A stretch of 64,000 nt of DNA. Source: Opisthorchis felineus. Its lineage: Eukaryota; Platyhelminthes; Trematoda; Opisthorchiida; Opisthorchiidae. The translations under genes were made by a program, and so were the position numbers. Within the stretch, counting starts at the first letter, position 1. Each line of letters starts with the position of its first letter. This document shows, piece after piece, positions 59,201-64,000 of this stretch. The stretch lies in the NCBI GenBank assembly GCA_004794785.1, contig SJOL01009883.1, positions 782,412-846,411 of the forward strand, written 5' to 3'. The notes beneath the pieces are model-generated. The model ran no database searches and was not told the DNA's origin. It saw only the letters and a program-made list of their open reading frames with translations.

Positions 59201-62200
59201 TATATTATTGTATACTGTATTTGCAGCCCGACTGCCTGAAGATCCTGCTATATGACCACAAGACTTCCGTATAAATTCTAGCCGATTTTGTCGATTTATG
59301 CACTAATCCTCAAAACATTTTGCTCAGAATAACAACTTTCCACCACTTTCTTCTTTGTTCGCTTCTATGAAAACTGTTGCAACTGTCACAATTCCTGACA
59401 GAGTTTGAGGATAGCGGATAAAATGCGTAGTGCGCTGTCAGTCAGCCAGGAGTAGGAAAACATGAGAATTCTGGTGGGCTAAATATGGCCAAGGACAGGC
59501 AATGGTCTAACCTGTCTAGCCGGCTTGCTATTTTATCGTTGGTTTATCAGATAGATGTTTATTTACAGTCACCCAAACTCAGCCCTTCCTGTCGGGCGCG
59601 GTTTCCTTATTTTCGCATGAGGGTGCATCCCGTAGACCTAAGGATTTTGACCACCTTCAGACATAAGTTAAAGCCAACGCTACCTGTGCTGTAGCTAGTA
59701 AGAAGCGGCCAGTAAAAAAAAACGAGAAAATCTCTTGTCCGTCAGCTACCATTAGAGATGGTACTGGTGTTGGTGTGGTAGACGCATTTCTCCAGACTTA
59801 GCATGGAGTCCATCGGTTGGACAACAAACCGAGGAGAGCAGGGTTTTTGTTTCACTCTAAACAAAAGCACAGATGATTAATTCAACTGAAGAAATGGCTC
59901 AAGGATGGTATTGTAAACTGACTAAAAATAAGCAAAAAAAGTAAGTGTTAACCGCCATCACTTTTACAGATCCTGTAATTACTATAATGAAAGACGTTTC
60001 TCACAGGAGTGAAGGCTTTATTCAAGATAAAACAAATACGCAAATTTATCACTGCACAAACGTTTTTCAATACTGTATCAAGACAGCCCTGGCATCCACG
60101 GTGCTTTTTTAGATAACACTATTATTACTGTCAACAACTTAAACTTGCGAAACTTAAAAGCAGCAGTGAAAGTTTATTCATCTAGCAAAAACGAGTTTGC
60201 ATGCCCCTTCTGATGCATCTGCCACTTGAAATTGAACTGGGTTTGTAAATTGTAATTGTATAATGTGTTTTCGCAAACACAATTACCAGTGACAATGCCA
60301 TCTTACATAACTTGGTAATACTGAATCGAATTTTCGTTCCCAAAGTCGCTAAGTGCAAGGAACATAAGCGCTCAAAAGATAGGCTCCAATTTTCAGCTAC
60401 GGCGCATTTAGTAGGAAGTTGCTGCTACTAAAGATGTGAACTCATTGTGCTTTAGGATTCGTTTGGTTTATGACATTCTGCAAAGCAAATTATTTTGGAC
60501 GGCGTGACATTTCTCAAGTACCAGGATTTCGGCAAAATTGCGCCTGGCAATATGATACAATCATTGCACTATGCAACTCGATCCTGGGTACAGCAAAAAC
60601 AAACTTATGTTCGTACCCCGAAACATTAATTCAAAGATGTAGTCAATGGAATCTGGAATAGTTCATGCAGTTGAAGCAAAGTAGGGAACTTTGCTTAAGT
60701 AGAAATCCTCACCTTGAGAGCACCCAAGTTTAAAATGACAACATTTGAAACAAGTAAGCTTTCGACAAAGTTTGGTATGCAAACTTGTGAATGATAATTG
60801 CTGGAGTGGTGCAGCTGCCGAGGTAATGAAACTGTTTTCGGAAGTGTGCAATGTCCAATAATTGTGTAAGAACTAAATTTTGCAGTTTCACCTGAAGAGG
60901 TCACTGACATCTTTAGTTGTGTTGGATATGAGAGCTACAATGATGAAAGCACAGAGCCTTTTCTTCCGTGCATTCGAACCTTTCTGTCTAGCCGATGAAT
61001 TTTCACTTCATAAAATTGAAACATTCGAGGATTAGCTGGGGATCGACATAGTGCTTAGCACAAAACCTTTTCCTATTGTTTGCGGATTTTTAGTATCTGT
61101 ATATTATTATTTGTCTATTATTGTTCGTCTCTAAAGGGGAAAATTCAAACAACTACTTTGGTAATGCACAGTTGGTCTTTTCGTTATCCCCCTAACCATT
61201 GTGGGTCACTTTAGTTCAGGTGGGAAACGCGTGAGTTATTTGTCACCTTGAAGCGAAGCTGTAAAGCCATCATTTGATAAATCCTATGTCCCAAAGCTCT
61301 TTAAAAGAGAGCAACGCAGCCACGAGTTTGTCGGTACAAATATATTCGGTAGCGTGGGTGACGGTCGTCGCTTCGGAGGCCAGTCTCGCGGTTCTGACTG
61401 GCAGTGTGATTACACGGAAATCATGACAAACGGGGCATGAAAGCGTATGGGTAAGTAGGTCGGCTGCGCAGATCACATACATACATTCTGATATACCAGT
61501 GTCGGACGGTAAAGCCTTTGCGGCAAGGTGAACGGCGGTTATAGATGAGCAAAACAAGTGGAGATCGAAAGTACATGGGTGGAGTAAGCAAATGAATACC
61601 TAAATTATCATGAGGTTTATTAAGATTCAATATGGTGAAACAATAAAACTTCACACCGAAATTCAGTTGCCGATTTCGCATTGACGTGAACGTTTTACTC
61701 GAGTTCATTAGGTCTTTCCAGATTTTATGATCGAGGGAAGGACCAACTGAACTATTCTTTCAAGTGTTCAGCTCATAGTTAATGAGGAATGGATCAAGAT
61801 CCCAACCTGTTGGCAGATTTCTTCGCAAACAACCGATTATCCCGGACCAGTTGGTCTAACTGACTAAAACACTGTGCAGTTGTTTCTCGTTGCAAAAGCA
61901 TTTTACAATTCTCGGATCCCTGCGGTCTACCAGCGCCCTGTCGCATTCATTGTGTTCTTCATTGTTCGGCGTTTGAGGGAGCTGCGCGCGTCAGGACAGT
62001 TGTTTGTTGCTGGCATATTAGTTCAGGGGTTCGATTGGAGCTGTTGAGTGTGACGAGATCCATTGTTCGTTCAGGTGCGTCAATAACCTTGAGCAGACGG
62101 TTTTAGAAACTGTGAGTATAGCTTCCTCCCCCGCTCCCATGTCGCCCGAATCTCCACTACAACCGTCGTAGCCGTGGAGTTCCCGAAGTTTCTCAGCCTA

Positions 62201-62590
62201 CTCAGCTCTATATTGGCTTTGCAGGTGATGAAGTGAACGGTTTCGCACCAACCGGCGTGTTTCACAGAGAAATCGAACGGAGACTTGTGTTCTCACAATG
62301 TCGTGTTGGTGCATTTCCTAATAAATGACAATGCTGTGAAAAGCTCGCCACCAGTTCTGATAGCTACATGGTTCAAATGCGTTCATAGCCGGCTTGTAGT
62401 TGGTGGCCTCCACTTCACGTGGTGTAGGCGCATGTGCTGCAGGATTGTGTCAGCTGGAAATGTTTGATGTTCAACGTATAATTGAAAAAATCGCTCCTCA
62501 TTATCTGTGTCGTGAGCGCCTACTCAAAATTGGCCGCCAAATGGGCTTTATCAGGGCTTATTCAACCTACTTGGGTATTCATATCACCTG
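56251..62590. other. Intergenic, no supported gene
   Basis: Open frames such as 57364-57645 (+) and 61270-61557 (-, containing LSCPVCH) have no recognised family. I see no RNA gene or named repeat. Confidence 0.5.
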
Positions 62591-62599
62591 TTTAAATCA

Positions 62600-63100
62600 C
62601 ATTGCCTAAACTCCTTGCTATCGGAGCAACCGTGACGAATCACGATGAAGGCTGTCTTTCTCAGCCTCATAGCTGTCATCTCTAGGCTGACACAACAAAC
62701 GAACGCAATTTACTGAGCCGACATGCATCGATTTTGATTGGACTGGTCAATCTATCGGCTCAAGGATGACTATTTAATGTAATCCGATCCCACAAAGCAC
62801 ATCCAACCCTGGGGCTAAGCACAACCTCCACATCGCGGATACCACGATACACTGCATCAAGATCGCCTGACGCACAAAGCATAAAGTGCGAGAAATCTGG
62901 ATTCATCCTGAGCGTGTCGAGATATGTGACCCAGCTGGGGTCTTGTGCGCATGTTTCGGGGACACATCATACTATGATCGAGAGAATGAGGGAAAAAGGT
63001 ATCAAAAATCCTGAAAATTATTTCATACAGAGTACGGGCGTTGAAAACGGCAATGTGGACCAGTTCGGTTGAATTTATCATAAGTTTGTTCTTGTTTATT
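62600..63100 (-). mobile_element. RTE LINE endonuclease fragment
   Basis: On the - strand, in broken frames: VHIAVFNARTLYEI near 63050, CVPETCAQDPSWVTYL near 62950, CASGDLDAVYRGIRDVEVVL near 62870, LSPRVGCALWDRIT, and DSYEAEKDSLHRDSSRLLR near 62640. These follow the order of the RTE endonuclease N-terminal half (FNVRTL...CVSETRIQDPS...SGD..A..RG..GV...LS.RA). It is an old fragment with no reverse transcriptase attached. Confidence 0.62.
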
Positions 63101-64000
63101 TCACTACGCGGAAGCTTACGTACGAAGCAAAACCTAGGCAAGTGACAGCTACATGAGTTCGAAGGACTTGGGCGAAGAACCCTGGGGTACGAGTCAGTGA
63201 ATGAAGAGGTGTAAGGGCGAATAACACTACACATTTGAACGGACAGTATGAGTCATTTAAGTCTGACTGCTCCACCTTGAGTCGTTGACTCAAAAGCATT
63301 ACCCACAAGCCGATGGGAGCATACGGGGTTTTGTTCGGAGCCGTATCCTCTGGCTCAGAAGTTTGAATCGCAAGGCAGCAATTTTTAGGGGTTATTTGAG
63401 GGGCGGCGCCCGAAGCGTGAAGTATGTTAGTGCTCTAGTTGTAACGTAATTAAATTGATTAACAGGTGACAAGCACTAACAAATATCTGTTTTACCAGAA
63501 TGATGATGAATACAATAGTTAGGTGCACCTTGATAAATATAGATACAATGCGAAAAGTGGAATAGGCCAAAAAGTGACTTATCGTTTGGGGACAATTGTT
63601 GAGAGTTCCTGACTGAAAGGCCGGACGCGGAACGTGACTTCTCTGCAGTATAGCTGCTACACGTGTTCCGTATAGCCGTGGAAACCTGTGGAGCTCGGTT
63701 GACTTCCTGTCCTGTGCTCGCGCGTGTGTTTTTGGGCCGAGTTGCATGTCTATTTATTGTGTGCACAGTGTGAACAGGGGGGGGGGTGTCCGTTCGTGTT
63801 TGATACTTGCACGAACATGAATACAACTTGACCTGATGTGTTGAAGTTCGTAAGCCTGGCGCGTGACGCAGATGGTAGCCGCGTAAACAAAAATGGATAG
63901 GGAATTGTAGTGTACATGTTGCCGGCTAATGTAGCAAGTGGGGACAGAAATTGTCGCGTGTTTTTAGTGTTAGGGACGCGTGACCTAGTGAGTGAACTCT
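63101..64000. other. Window end, possible LTR trace
   Basis: A 10-G run occurs at 63777-63786. GCCTGGCGCGTGACGCAGATGG near 63855 is reminiscent of sequence just inside Gypsy-type 5' LTRs, but no gag is visible before the window ends. Confidence 0.35.

Noticed and set aside
61270..61557. 95-codon - frame with LSCPVCH suggesting a zinc finger
   Set aside because: There is no matching His pair at finger spacing and no repeat of the motif.

Overview
The window looks like nuclear DNA of a flatworm, most likely a digenean trematode with a large, repeat-rich genome (liver- or lung-fluke type). The evidence is AT-rich composition, introns of about 1.9 to 4.1 kb with GT-AG borders, decayed RTE-clade LINEs of the kind common in flukes (SR2-like), and decayed Penelope-like elements carrying hammerhead-ribozyme motifs. 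No bacterial gene organisation is visible. The species call is inference; no database could be searched.

Region 1-15.4 kb: one protein-coding gene on the + strand, the only one I can support. Six exons (281-363, 2571-3076, 5961-6108, 8469-9001, 10999-11149, 15224-15357) join with matching intron phases into one frame of 517 codons plus a TGA stop. The 5' end lies left of the window. The product resembles CCDC125, a coiled-coil protein: a coiled-coil start, a CxC...CxC cysteine cluster followed by RKLL, a second helix with an AYRIALESQ motif, then a serine-rich tail. Its introns hold LINE 3'-end fragments and one Penelope-like terminal repeat.

Region 15.4-64 kb: no convincing host gene. Recognisable content is mobile-element debris: Penelope-like terminal repeats (about 22.0-22.5, 42.4-43.3 and 56.1-56.25 kb) with degenerate hammerhead motifs; a Penelope-like GIY-YIG fragment (52.56-52.94 kb, - strand); three RTE LINE bodies (34.6-36.9 kb -, 45.55-48.48 kb +, 62.6-63.1 kb -) plus LINE 3' ends; a foldback/SINE-like family at 32.85-33.58 kb; a tRNA-like pseudogene near 40.03 kb; and weak traces of LTR retrotransposons.

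The most striking non-coding structure is a pair of 701-bp direct repeats (50000-50700 and 52938-53638) differing at one position, with TG...CA ends, in otherwise heavily decayed sequence. The second is the set of hammerhead-ribozyme-like motifs inside inverted Penelope-like terminal repeats. No CRISPR, rRNA or spliced-leader gene was seen.
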